A DNA stretch of 64,000 nucleotides, taken from assembly GCA_018003015.1 (NCBI GenBank), contig JAGNEZ010000022.1:28234-92233 (forward strand), read 5' to 3'. Shown here piece after piece: positions 18,801-26,078 of this stretch. Made by a program: the position numbers and the translations under genes. Source of the DNA: Phycisphaerae bacterium (GTDB lineage Bacteria; Planctomycetota; Phycisphaerae; UBA1845; PWPN01). Within the stretch, counting starts at the first letter, position 1. Each line of letters opens with the position of its first letter. The notes beneath the pieces were generated by a model. The model was not told the origin of the DNA. It did not search any database and saw nothing but the letters and a program-made list of their open reading frames with translations.

Positions 18801-20624
18801 CGGGGGCTGACGCCGCTGGATCGTCAACAGAAGGAGCGGCAGACGCTGGCGGGTATTCTCGGCACGCAGATCCCCGATGCCTATGTCGTTGACGCGGGGG
18901 CCAAGGACCCCGCCTTGGCCTTCAAGACGAAGGACCGGGCGTTGGTCGAGACGGCCGGGGCTCGCATTGGCCTGGCCCAGGGCTGGATGAGCGTGGATGC
19001 CAGCGGGACCTATCGGGCGGTGCAGGCGTACCGCGTCGACAACAGCACCGAGCAGTTTCTGGAGATCCAGTTGCCCGCGGGAGCGGAACTCTGGACCGCG
19101 AGTGTGGCCGGCGAGCCGGCCAAGCCGACCCGATTGCCGGACCCCGCCAGGAGCGACCATCTGCTCATCCCGCTGTTCAAGACGGCCGCCGGCGATCTCG
19201 ACTACGAGGTGGTGCTCAAATACGGTGGACGGTTGTCATCGCTGGGGGGCGCAGGGGCGGTCGCCCTCCCGCTCATTCGCGCGGTCAACATCAGCGCCGA
19301 GGTGAGCCAAGTGCGGCTGTTTCTTCCGGAGCAGTACAAGTGGTTCGATTTCGGCGGCACGATGACACAGGTTGAGGACGACGCCGAGTTGGCCGCGGGC
19401 TTCGTCTCGTACCAGACCAAGCGAGCCGAGCGACTCAATCAGGCGATGCGCGGGACGAGCGGCTTTGCCCAAGTGCGGGCCGTGGAGAATCTTAAGATTG
19501 TGCAGTCCGAGCTGGAGGGATACCAACGAAGCATGTCGTCGCTGGGCGACAATGTCCAGCTGCAGGCAGAGTGGGCATCGAATTCCCTGGCCATCGCCGG
19601 GGCGAACAAGCAGAGCGCGGAGGTTGTCCAGAAGCTCGGCCGTCTCGACGCGGCCGACAACCGCGGCACCCTGAACCGATACTACTTCGATCAAGGCAGG
19701 ATCCGATCCCATGATGTCGTTCAGGCAGGTACGGGCAACTTCGTTCTCGATTTCGAGCCGTCGGCTTCGCGACCGGCGGCGACCGATCAGGAGTTCAACG
19801 GGGCCTGGTTTGCCTCCAAGGGTCTGGCCAATCAGGCAGCGGACGTCGATGCCGGCAAGCGGTTGGGATTCCTGCAGGGGCTTGGCAGGGAGAAAGGGCA
19901 GGCCGGGGATCTGCAGGCTCAGGCCAAGGCGCCGGCCGTTGTTCAGGGGCCACCACCACCCCAGGTGGTTGCTCAACCGTCAGCCGACGGCAAGGTTGCC
20001 AAGCCAACCGAAGACCTGCCCACCCAGGCGCGGCGTATCAAGGTGGGGCGAGAAGCGGGAAACACCGGCCAGCAGGCCCTGGGCCAGTATCAGGCCGCCC
20101 TGCAGGAGCAGACCGCCCGCCGGCGACACGGCGGGGGCGAGGACCGTCAGCATCTGGCCGAGGGAAGAGGCTTCGGAGGTTTCGGCGGAGGGTTCGGAGG
20201 TATGGGAGGTATCGGGGTCATGCCCCCAAGGCCCGCGACCACGCAGCCGAGCCTTCCGTCCGGCCTGACCAGTCTGGATGTGGATCTTCCCCAGGTCGGC
20301 AGGCTCTACCGGTTCACTTCACCTCGCGGCGAGGCCACGATTACGGTTCGGACCTTATCACGGTCGTCGATCGCGACGCTCAAGCGGCTTGGTCTGGCAC
20401 TGCTGGTCGTGGTCGTCGTAGGGTTGACCCTGAAACTCGCGACCCGCTTGGCGAACTCGCGGGTGTCGCGTTCCGCGCTCCGCCGGGTCGCGATCGTTGT
20501 AGGAGCGATCAGCGTGGTGAGTGGCGTTTTTCCCCTCGCAGGCCTTGGCTTGCTGATCCTGGGAATCGCGAGCTGGCTGGGCCGACGGAAGGAGCGTACC
20601 CCCGGGGCTCCCTTACCGACGTGA
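12825..20624 (+). CDS. 2599-residue giant envelope protein, two fused copies of the same module
   Basis: This is a 2599-residue protein of unknown function. It has a signal peptide (MRRQAVLLMVAATGV...LQAAEP). Copy A begins at ~34 (LYVPFDDLNVLLENQPHRV), carries the LWSAELDGVPAKP block at ~815-835, an EF-hand-like DANADGIVDQLD at ~975, and three membrane segments at ~1097-1172. A second signal-like stretch (ASAALFLAVLALWPHPHARAQ, ~1193-1213) then opens copy B. Copy B has HLLVPYEKYLELWKRAHP at ~1260, LWTASVAGEPAKP at ~2085, a Gln/Ala-rich and GFGG-rich linker (~2350-2470), and two C-terminal membrane segments. It looks like a fusion of two formerly separate genes homologous to the upstream gene. 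Codon use resembles its neighbours. Confidence 0.87.
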   Translation: MRRQAVLLMVAATGVEWLMGAVLQAAEPAAAPPPVIRELYVPFDDLNVLLENQPHRVLLSRQEYEELLIKAKLKPELAPPVRAAVLSAEYQVTVEQERARIVGHLAVELIDDHLQMVGLDLAGVGLRSVRLDGKDAAVGRSNDGRVVLFVEQKGVHDVELNLVAPLTTTAAQQVLDFRIPTPGATRVHLTVPGDVEIKSGMKVISRTVDAAASQTLFELLPAHEKTTIVMTLNSRLLRKERVVVARSVVVDEVTQHYERLHATFSLAVLHKAVDSFRLAVPAGFEVTQVQSPLLARWSVVSGEQDSRVLDIRLREQTSQTVVLSVAAIRALPPAEAWAFPSFKVLDVAGEVAVIGLLLEDGMKAHGIQSDGLISIDTGVLNQALPGSVFQAEPGAPQIRPIVAYYAPQSSFRLGAALRKPPTRLLATTNLLLTLAEKNQQMRGGYTLLSETEKLFSVDFTVPDGWLVTDVTGPDGKSLNTERFPGRIHVQLPQGVPPRQPCQVYFQASSSPAGWLTGWASTTVSFPVFRIVGATRETGAVAVAVQDDLAVRPDSLDQLTPLDEKEKEAFGLAGAATSLAYRFDGPSYQARIVTERVVPRLTAQTYSFFVIGPDVLTAHYEIVYDVEQARVQRLGLILPATAPETLSIQGLDGVVLKEYTGRTLENVRQWSILLEEARRGTIRVAIDFQQPITAREVMDLDMPVVKAEGVAHQAGYVSVEGNAELDVKVRSKLRKVDIGELVNARYQPGKRLLGVYSFVGDAPELAVKIARHPGHSLPSILIERAELITVLAAEGLSQNAARMLLRAKDPYIEVRLPAAATLWSAELDGVPAKPQREDQRLLLHLPAGSETQLHDLRFVYEIPVQGVWFHDDVEVQAPALLLRRSAQAAGTPVPVAALTWHVYVPSGYRVTDAGGTVVTHQIEPVEPAISVVGRALYTLAGGINPFYSSLSLARARESGSMRAGPVARSESDFDANADGIVDQLDDDDQARQVARDSRMRGPAAAGRPARGREPQEEGEKPAEAAAKGDKPEGGLSLGTTIAPPTAPARGEPTSKGLWVLEGVRSLKIDLEESGERFTFRNLGADPRLSLALLDEHRSSALAWALACAVGLWGLRLAQRPVRSRLKYILAVILAASLISLVSGSLLLTETLNPSVLVAAALVPCYLLIGLVRWLTHHVDLTPAPKAPVAAASSSAASAALFLAVLALWPHPHARAQEPPKSGLPMVVEITEPHKPVDVPPDVILLPYDPASGKGMKDVQHLLVPYEKYLELWKRAHPDQRMMTTVPPAAYGLSHVALRATLQGDDSLFIDGQVEIDVYAEGAIHVPLPLENGVLVKADLDGHPAKLGVVSVAPPPGSQPAALLASEQPQAAQKDTAAAASVRLAGGLLVVSISGKGRHHLTVAAQMQLHRSGGWRSAEGRLLAATAGTLTLVVPEASTEVRFAGVADRLSYLTDQPHQSIEAALAADGRLSIRWRPKVNEGVVDQSLTAQSTALLDVQEDGLRLVWRVGLEFRRGERSSFLVSLPSDYLVTQVAGGNVRGWEVNSSDGSRHLEVTLLKPAKDRERFDVHLWRRGQVGGRELSAFEVPAVTVPDAALHHGSLVIRRSPLLDLRTESIHGASRTDLPPASGSADDLALVAESPLGIRPFAAYRFVALPFSIRLNAAPVPGRITARTQAILRVGERERSLEARVILDVQDRALHHLAILVPADLDLNQISAPGVFEWAVTTQQEHKLLSIDLTEGQTGSVSVVIAGRLGEAGPATQVPLPRLEVCGVQQQEGDLVVQTDPAFKVDTVDLQQCEPVLLNRVTDWLQPQQRELARVALHYRSPAYRGQVRLVPLIPNVHCYTVSNARITDRAIEETVLLDFTIRQAGIREVSFLLPENMKDARVHVPQLRQKTIEAVSEDALNGSRASSRPAASQPQGASQEHRGLIRVGLQLQDRVMGQLRVLVENDRLLTAQTHRVPIPLVETGQTDQRYVLLESAGRDEVVVEVQRGLTPLDRQQKERQTLAGILGTQIPDAYVVDAGAKDPALAFKTKDRALVETAGARIGLAQGWMSVDASGTYRAVQAYRVDNSTEQFLEIQLPAGAELWTASVAGEPAKPTRLPDPARSDHLLIPLFKTAAGDLDYEVVLKYGGRLSSLGGAGAVALPLIRAVNISAEVSQVRLFLPEQYKWFDFGGTMTQVEDDAELAAGFVSYQTKRAERLNQAMRGTSGFAQVRAVENLKIVQSELEGYQRSMSSLGDNVQLQAEWASNSLAIAGANKQSAEVVQKLGRLDAADNRGTLNRYYFDQGRIRSHDVVQAGTGNFVLDFEPSASRPAATDQEFNGAWFASKGLANQAADVDAGKRLGFLQGLGREKGQAGDLQAQAKAPAVVQGPPPPQVVAQPSADGKVAKPTEDLPTQARRIKVGREAGNTGQQALGQYQAALQEQTARRRHGGGEDRQHLAEGRGFGGFGGGFGGMGGIGVMPPRPATTQPSLPSGLTSLDVDLPQVGRLYRFTSPRGEATITVRTLSRSSIATLKRLGLALLVVVVVGLTLKLATRLANSRVSRSALRRVAIVVGAISVVSGVFPLAGLGLLILGIASWLGRRKERTPGAPLPT

Positions 20625-20720
20625 GTTGCCCGGACCGATGAATGGCGATAGCCGGGACTCGCCCCCCTGCTCCGGGCGAGCCGGCGGAGGGCTCAATCCT
20701 GCGCCCATCGCATCACCGCG

Positions 20721-21500
20721 TCACCACTTGAACGTCTGGGTGGAGGAGTTGTACTGCACGTTGCACTTGGCGTAGATCGACTGGGCCAGGGCGGATGGCA
20801 GGCTCGGATAGTAGTACCCCGTCAGGAACGACAGCATCAGCTTACGACCCGTGCGGTTGAACTCGGCGTGCCCGTCGCAGTAGGCAATATTGGCGCCATC
20901 GGCGCCGTGGTTGTTGTAGGCATCCGGCCAGTTGTTGATCCCGTCAGGCTTGTTGGCCGGCGGATCATCATCCGCGTCCCCGAACAGCAGCATGCCGTAG
21001 GGCCGCTTGACGTTCTTGAGCGACTTGATCGGCTCGCGCGTCTCCCATTTCGAGGTCGTCGGGTTGTAGAAGGGTTCGGGTTTCGGCTTGAAGCCGTTGA
21101 AGTTGTAGGCGGTCCACATCCAGGTCCGCATCTCATAGCTGTGTCCGCCGGTACTGTCGTCGGCGCTGTCGGCGTTGTCCAGGAGGTCATCCGGCCGCCG
21201 AACCACGTTTGTGGTGCTCGGGCAGACCACCACGCGGAAATCGCGCAGGTACCTGGGGTAGAGGAGCCGCATGCCGTCTCCACCTCCGTTACCCTCTCTA
21301 TAGATATAGATGCCGTCCCGATCCCGCTCGGCGTACATGAGCGCCGCCAGCATGATCTGATGCTCGTTGCCGGCGCACGCCATTCGGCGGGCTTGCTCTC
21401 GTGACCGATTGAGCGATGGAATGAGAATCGAGATCAGCAAAGCGATGATCGCGACCACGACCAGGACTTCGATCAGCGTAAAACCTCGCCGGGTTTGCAT
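20721..21500 (-). CDS. type IV prepilin-like (DUF1559/H-X9-DG type) protein
   Basis: This 259-residue protein starts with [19 protein letters not shown], a class III signal: prepilin peptidase would cut after Gly6 and methylate Phe7, leaving a hydrophobic helix. ATG 21500 was chosen because GGAAAGG lies seven bases upstream and the leader is of normal length. Near the C-terminus, NNHGADGANIAYCDGHAEF is close to the H-X9-DG motif of planctomycete prepilin-like proteins, with one extra residue. Such proteins are abundant in planctomycetes. They are probably pseudopilin- or surface-associated, with unproven function. It has its own promoter. Confidence 0.87.
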   Translation of the reverse strand: MQTRRGFTLIEVLVVVAIIALLISILIPSLNRSREQARRMACAGNEHQIMLAALMYAERDRDGIYIYREGNGGGDGMRLLYPRYLRDFRVVVCPSTTNVVRRPDDLLDNADSADDSTGGHSYEMRTWMWTAYNFNGFKPKPEPFYNPTTSKWETREPIKSLKNVKRPYGMLLFGDADDDPPANKPDGINNWPDAYNNHGADGANIAYCDGHAEFNRTGRKLMLSFLTGYYYPSLPSALAQSIYAKCNVQYNSSTQTFKW

Positions 21501-21613
21501 GAGAAAACCTTTCCGCGACAGCCACAGGCCCGCACCGCCTACCCACGCGAACACATCACTACGCACGACCCCTTATCCGCGTCTTATAGATCCGCATCCG
21601 GAACTGTACCTCC

Positions 21614-21643
21614 ATCATAAAGCAAGACTGCAGCCTCCGTCAA
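21614..21643 (-). promoter_or_regulatory. promoter of the 21500 prepilin-like gene
   Basis: TTGACG (21638-21643) and TATGAT (21614-21619) are separated by 18 bases on the minus strand. The predicted start near 21607 gives a leader of roughly 105 bases. Confidence 0.6.
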
Positions 21644-21717
21644 GCCTGAAGTTCCGGGATGAACGCTGGTGTCTTACGCTCCTCCGAACCACTGATTGAA
21701 GCCACGGCGGACGGGTG

Positions 21718-24576
21718 CTACTTCAAAAACGTGCCCCCTTGGCTTGTCACGGTCACCCGGACGCGAGCGTTTCCGGTCGCTGGAGGCGCGCAACTGAACT
21801 CGATGGGGTTTTCACCTGATTGCAGCACGGGCACGTCACCCGTCGGCCGCACCTTGCCCAGCGGTTCGCCCCTCCGCCCGTACAGCGTGCAGTCGTCTGA
21901 CGAGTTGAACTCGAGATAGCCGCCGGTGTCGATGGTGACCGGGAAGGTGAGCCGCTGGCCCGCGACGGAAAGGGTCGGATTGGCCACCTGGGCCTCGACA
22001 AGGGGAATGGCCTTGATCGGGCTCAGGTGGCATGTGACCTCCTTGCCCCGCGGGACGTTGTTCATCCACACCCCGAGCGTTTCCACTTGGGCGTGGTTGA
22101 CCACCTCGCGGTATAGCCCGTAGATGCTCCCGCCGTACGGCCACGGGTAATCGCCCACGCGATCGCCTTCTGGCTCGACGAGCTCGAAATAGCGCCAGCC
22201 GGTGAAATCCACCTTGACATAGTGGTCACCGATCGCGGTTGAGACGTGATCAGGGCTGCGGAGCTGGAAGTTCAGGACTTCGCCCTGGCCATCGCCGTGG
22301 ACCCAGAGGCCGAGGGCCTGCTGGCGGGAGAGATCCAGGGGCGGTGTGAACTTACGGACCATGGCTACCCAGGAAGGTTGGCCGTCAGTCGGCTGTCGGT
22401 TGGAGACCTCGAAGCGCCCGCTGACGTCGCCGACTTTGACCGGGTCGGCGGATGTGGTCAGGTCAGCCGCCATGCCTGGGGCCGCCGAGCGATGGGCAAA
22501 CGCTCCGGGTTCGCGGAAGTCGACCACGACGGGATTGCCGGGTGCGTCGTAGGCGCCGGCCGCATGGAGGGCTTCGATCCGCAGCCGCAGTGTTTGAGGG
22601 CCGAACTTGTTGACCACTTGCCATCGTGCGCTGCCGTCCTGGAGGCCGGTGACCTTGTGGCGGGCGTGTTGCACCGGAAGGAAGGCGTGTCCGCCGTCCA
22701 CCGGGACAAGCCGGTACTCGTCGCCGGGGACGCGCAGGGCGCTCTTGACACTTTCTGGGAAGTGGCCGCGGTGTCGCAGATCCTCGTATTGCCGCATGAT
22801 CGCGGCCAATCGCTGGAATGCCGGCACCTGCCGGATGGTTTGCGTGTCGATTCCTTGCAGGGAGAGACCCGTATCGGTGCCAAGGCATTTGCAGCACAGG
22901 TATTCGATATCGTCGGGGAATGTGGCTTCGATTTGCGGACCGCTCCACGTCTTGACCGCCCACCAACCGAGGTGACCGGGGAGGAACATCCGCCGGCTCT
23001 CCTGATTGGCGTGGCAGTGCAGGTCCACAAATTTCTTGTAGGCTCGCTGAGGATGGTCCCAGGCGACGTATCGTGAGCGGACGTACCAGAGGTGGTGGTG
23101 GAAGGTGCTCATTTCCATGAGAGCCGGTTTCTTGAGCCGTTTGCAGATCTCGAAGGTGAACCGGGAGCCATAGTGCCAGCCGTTCTCCGGCCCGCCGATG
23201 ATGCCCTCGCCATCCAGGGCATCGAGGTAGATCATGTCGAATCCGCACTCGCTAAACATATCCGCAGTTCGAGCGGCGACTTCTGCGAACAGGCTCGAGT
23301 CGCCATCGGGCACGAACAGGCCGAAGCACTCCTTGAGATGCTGGACCTTGGCGCCCTTGGCGTGCGGTGTGACGCGTGTACCCCACGCCCCGCGCTGGCA
23401 TTGCGTGAAGGCGAAGGGCGACTGCTTATTGATGGCCGCGTAGGTGACGAGCTCATCGTCGATCTGCAGGGTAACGCTGTTCCAAGTGAAGAAGGACGTC
23501 AGCGTGGACATCTTGTCCGTCGATTCCAGCACGGGCACAGACAAGGCCTCGGCGGTCAGATCTTCGGCCAGGGTGAAAATCGCGTCCTTGGCCAGCCGCG
23601 GATCGGGAGTCGGGGAGACCCACTCCGCGTGCTTGTCGAGGAAGAACGCATAGGTGTGCAGTCCGGCGGCGATGCCGGCCGCATGGAGTCTGTCGATCAC
23701 TACCTTGAAGCTTGCCCGGCCTTTTGGATAGGTCACGGGGTTCGGGCGCAGGTCGCCGAAGCGAAACGATCCGCCGCCGTGGAAGTCGATCTGGTTCATG
23801 CCGGTGGCCCGGGCAACGCGGATCCAGTCTTCAACGTTTTTCTCGGAGCAATCGCCGAAGTTGAAGAGGTAGGACCCCTGGTTGATCGGAGCGTCCATCG
23901 CCCACGGTCCGCCGAGCGTGGAGTGGGGCAGCTCCGGGGCGTCGCGGACCACCTCCTGCATCACCGCCCGCAGTTCGCTCGCCGGGCATCCGATGATCGC
24001 GAGGCTGGCACCGGTCAGCCCGAATCGAGGATAACACATGCCTTTCAGCCGCGCGTTTGGGCCGGGCAGTTCGTGGACGTTGGTCTTGAGATTGCGTGCC
24101 AGGGCACAGGCCGCGAAAGGCTCGCCCGCCTTGCCGGCGAGTGTCAGCTGGACGTCGCAGAAGGTCAGTTCGTCGAGTTGCTCATCGCTGACCGAGACGA
24201 CTTCGATGAGGAAGTACCGCCCCTTGGGGACGACGCGCAGCACGGCGGTAACGCCCGAGTCCCCGAACGCGACCTTCAGGTTATCGCCTTCGGCGGCGAC
24301 CGACGTGGCTGCATAGTCTTTTCCGGCCTTCTTGAGTCGGGCGAAAGGCGCGCGCGGGGCCTGCGCGGCATAGTCCCTGTCCGCCGCCCGCTCGGCGAAG
24401 CGGGCAGTCGCGCCGTCGGCACCGAGAACCCATGTCACCAGCGGGTTCTCCCGCCGCACCTCCTTGGACGCACCCTCCGGCCCCCCTGACGCCGACGATG
24501 TCAGGATGCCGGCGACGAGAATCAGACCTGAAACCACCACGGTGCGATGAGCGACGCGACATGGGAAAGCCGGCAT
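21718..24576 (-). CDS. large secreted glycoside-hydrolase-like protein
   Basis: This 952-residue protein has a signal peptide (VVVSGLILVAGILTSSASG). An N-terminal beta domain (to ~250) is followed by a TIM-barrel-like region (~250-650). Features include GMNQIDFHGGGSF, a bulge GIAAGLHTYAFFLDKH, and CGFDMIYLDALDGEG, where the Asp residues resemble the nucleophile strand of retaining glycosidases of clan GH-D (families such as 27, 31 and 36). The C-terminal ~250 residues look like carbohydrate-binding beta-sandwich domains. GGAGG lies eight bases before the ATG. I cannot assign it to a numbered family; glycan hydrolysis outside the cytoplasm is an inference from fold-like patterns. Confidence 0.72.
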   Translation of the reverse strand: MPAFPCRVAHRTVVVSGLILVAGILTSSASGGPEGASKEVRRENPLVTWVLGADGATARFAERAADRDYAAQAPRAPFARLKKAGKDYAATSVAAEGDNLKVAFGDSGVTAVLRVVPKGRYFLIEVVSVSDEQLDELTFCDVQLTLAGKAGEPFAACALARNLKTNVHELPGPNARLKGMCYPRFGLTGASLAIIGCPASELRAVMQEVVRDAPELPHSTLGGPWAMDAPINQGSYLFNFGDCSEKNVEDWIRVARATGMNQIDFHGGGSFRFGDLRPNPVTYPKGRASFKVVIDRLHAAGIAAGLHTYAFFLDKHAEWVSPTPDPRLAKDAIFTLAEDLTAEALSVPVLESTDKMSTLTSFFTWNSVTLQIDDELVTYAAINKQSPFAFTQCQRGAWGTRVTPHAKGAKVQHLKECFGLFVPDGDSSLFAEVAARTADMFSECGFDMIYLDALDGEGIIGGPENGWHYGSRFTFEICKRLKKPALMEMSTFHHHLWYVRSRYVAWDHPQRAYKKFVDLHCHANQESRRMFLPGHLGWWAVKTWSGPQIEATFPDDIEYLCCKCLGTDTGLSLQGIDTQTIRQVPAFQRLAAIMRQYEDLRHRGHFPESVKSALRVPGDEYRLVPVDGGHAFLPVQHARHKVTGLQDGSARWQVVNKFGPQTLRLRIEALHAAGAYDAPGNPVVVDFREPGAFAHRSAAPGMAADLTTSADPVKVGDVSGRFEVSNRQPTDGQPSWVAMVRKFTPPLDLSRQQALGLWVHGDGQGEVLNFQLRSPDHVSTAIGDHYVKVDFTGWRYFELVEPEGDRVGDYPWPYGGSIYGLYREVVNHAQVETLGVWMNNVPRGKEVTCHLSPIKAIPLVEAQVANPTLSVAGQRLTFPVTIDTGGYLEFNSSDDCTLYGRRGEPLGKVRPTGDVPVLQSGENPIEFSCAPPATGNARVRVTVTSQGGTFLK

Positions 24577-24661
24577 AGGTTCGCCTCCACCGGATGTGCT
24601 TGGATCTCAGTACAGCCTACCTGAATCGAAAGCCGTTGTCACACCGAAAGCTGCGATCGCC

Positions 24662-24691
24662 TTGACGAACCGGCGACCGAGACGATAGAAT
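24662..24691 (+). promoter_or_regulatory. promoter of the PEP-CTERM gene
   Basis: TTGACG (24662-24667) is followed by an 18-base spacer and TAGAAT (24686-24691). The predicted start near 24698 gives a leader of about 107 bases before ATG 24805. Confidence 0.6.
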
Positions 24692-24804
24692 TCATCCGCC
24701 ATCTCAAGCATCGTTACGGGCTGTGTTCACCGCAAGCTCTGTTTTTGTGGTTGGCGCGGCTCGGTGTGGTCAACACGTCGGCTATCAGTCTGGAGGATGA
24801 AGCA

Positions 24805-26001
24805 ATGTTCAAGGGCACATGCACCCGTCTGGCGGTCATGATCTTCGCCAGCTCCCTGGCAGTCTGCGCCGCAGCGACCGCTGCACAAATGGAGTGGGTC
24901 CACTGGCAGGTGATCGACCTCGGTTCCGCATTCAACAATACCAGCGGCTACGGCGACAATCCGCTTTCTGTCGCGTTCGACGGCGTCAACGCCTATGTCG
25001 GCGGCTACAAGAACACGGCCGGCAGTCCGGGCACGGTCGGGGTGGTCAAGGTGGAGGATGTCACCGGCGCGGCAACGCTGACACCGCTGGCGGCCACGCA
25101 ATTCGCGTCGCCGACCTCCCGCGGTATCGACGCGCTGGCGTATCACGCGGGCACTGATTCGTTGTTCATCGCCCACGACAGCGGCACCGCGGCCACCGGC
25201 TTCATCACCCGCCGCCAGGCCTCCGACGGGAGTGTGGGCGGCTCAGGCTGGACGGTAAACGGTCCACAGAATGCTCGGCCATTCGCCATGGCCGTCGACC
25301 CCCGGGGCGACAACGGTTCAGCCGGCGTGGCCTTCCTCACCCAGGGCTCAGGTCGCAGGCGTCTGCTGTCGTTGACCGACGGGGCAACGCTCTTCGACGG
25401 CAGCAACGGAGGGATCATCAATACCTCGCCTGATTCCGGTTCGACCTGGCGGGCACTGTCTTTCGACAGCAAGGGGAACGTAGTCGACGCCAACCAAAAC
25501 GCCTACGGGTACGGCTTGCGGGTCACCGACAACCAATGGTCCACCCTGGCCGGCGCGACCAACGTCATCACGCGAGCCGATCTCAAGACCGGTGCGGTCA
25601 ACAACATCGGCCAGGGCATCGTGATCATGGAAGGCGTGGGCTCCGATCTGCTCGCTTTCTCTGGCCGCAACGTCACCAGCCTGACCGACTCCCTGGGCGG
25701 CGTCGCTGAGGTTGCAGACACCCATGTCCACATCCGCAATCTCGACGGCTCGGTCACCGGCCTGACCCAGATGGTGCTGACCGGGGCCGAGCCGATCGGC
25801 GGTGTTGCCCAAACCGCCTGGGGTGTACAAGACGCCAACGCCGACACCAAGAACCTGGCCTTCGGACGGGACAACCGCGGGCGGCCTACACTCCTGGTGG
25901 TAGACTTTGTGACCCGACGGCTGGATGTGTACGTGCCGGAACCGGCAAGCCTGGCTATGCTGGGACTGAGCGGCCTGCTGCTCGCCAGGCGACGACGGTG
26001 A
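24805..26001 (+). CDS. secreted PEP-CTERM protein, beta-propeller-like
   Basis: This 398-residue protein has an N-terminal signal (MFKGTCTRLAVMIFASSLAVCAAATAAQ). Its C-terminus, VPEPASLAMLGLSGLLLARRRR, is a textbook PEP-CTERM sorting tag: the PEP motif, a hydrophobic helix and an Arg tail. An exosortase/archaeosortase-type enzyme should process it for surface or exopolysaccharide attachment. GGAGGATGAAGCA precedes ATG 24805. The body (IDLGSAFNN..GDNPLSVAFDGVNAYVGGYK) is clearly related to the protein encoded at 26969, which carries a dockerin-like end instead. The repeated short beta patterns suggest a propeller, which is inference. Its stop overlaps an alternative upstream start of the next gene, so the two are probably co-transcribed. 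Confidence 0.88.
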   Translation: MFKGTCTRLAVMIFASSLAVCAAATAAQMEWVHWQVIDLGSAFNNTSGYGDNPLSVAFDGVNAYVGGYKNTAGSPGTVGVVKVEDVTGAATLTPLAATQFASPTSRGIDALAYHAGTDSLFIAHDSGTAATGFITRRQASDGSVGGSGWTVNGPQNARPFAMAVDPRGDNGSAGVAFLTQGSGRRRLLSLTDGATLFDGSNGGIINTSPDSGSTWRALSFDSKGNVVDANQNAYGYGLRVTDNQWSTLAGATNVITRADLKTGAVNNIGQGIVIMEGVGSDLLAFSGRNVTSLTDSLGGVAEVADTHVHIRNLDGSVTGLTQMVLTGAEPIGGVAQTAWGVQDANADTKNLAFGRDNRGRPTLLVVDFVTRRLDVYVPEPASLAMLGLSGLLLARRRR

Positions 26002-26078
26002 CAAGGGATGTCATTCGTTCAGCGGGGCTGAGCGGAATAGGTGAATGTGAGAGCGGCATCCGCCCGGAGGATTGGCCG

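Noticed and set aside
20658..20680. Seven-base stem CTCGCCC/GGGCGAG after the giant gene
   Set aside because: There is no T-run on either strand and the loop is large, so it is not a convincing terminator.
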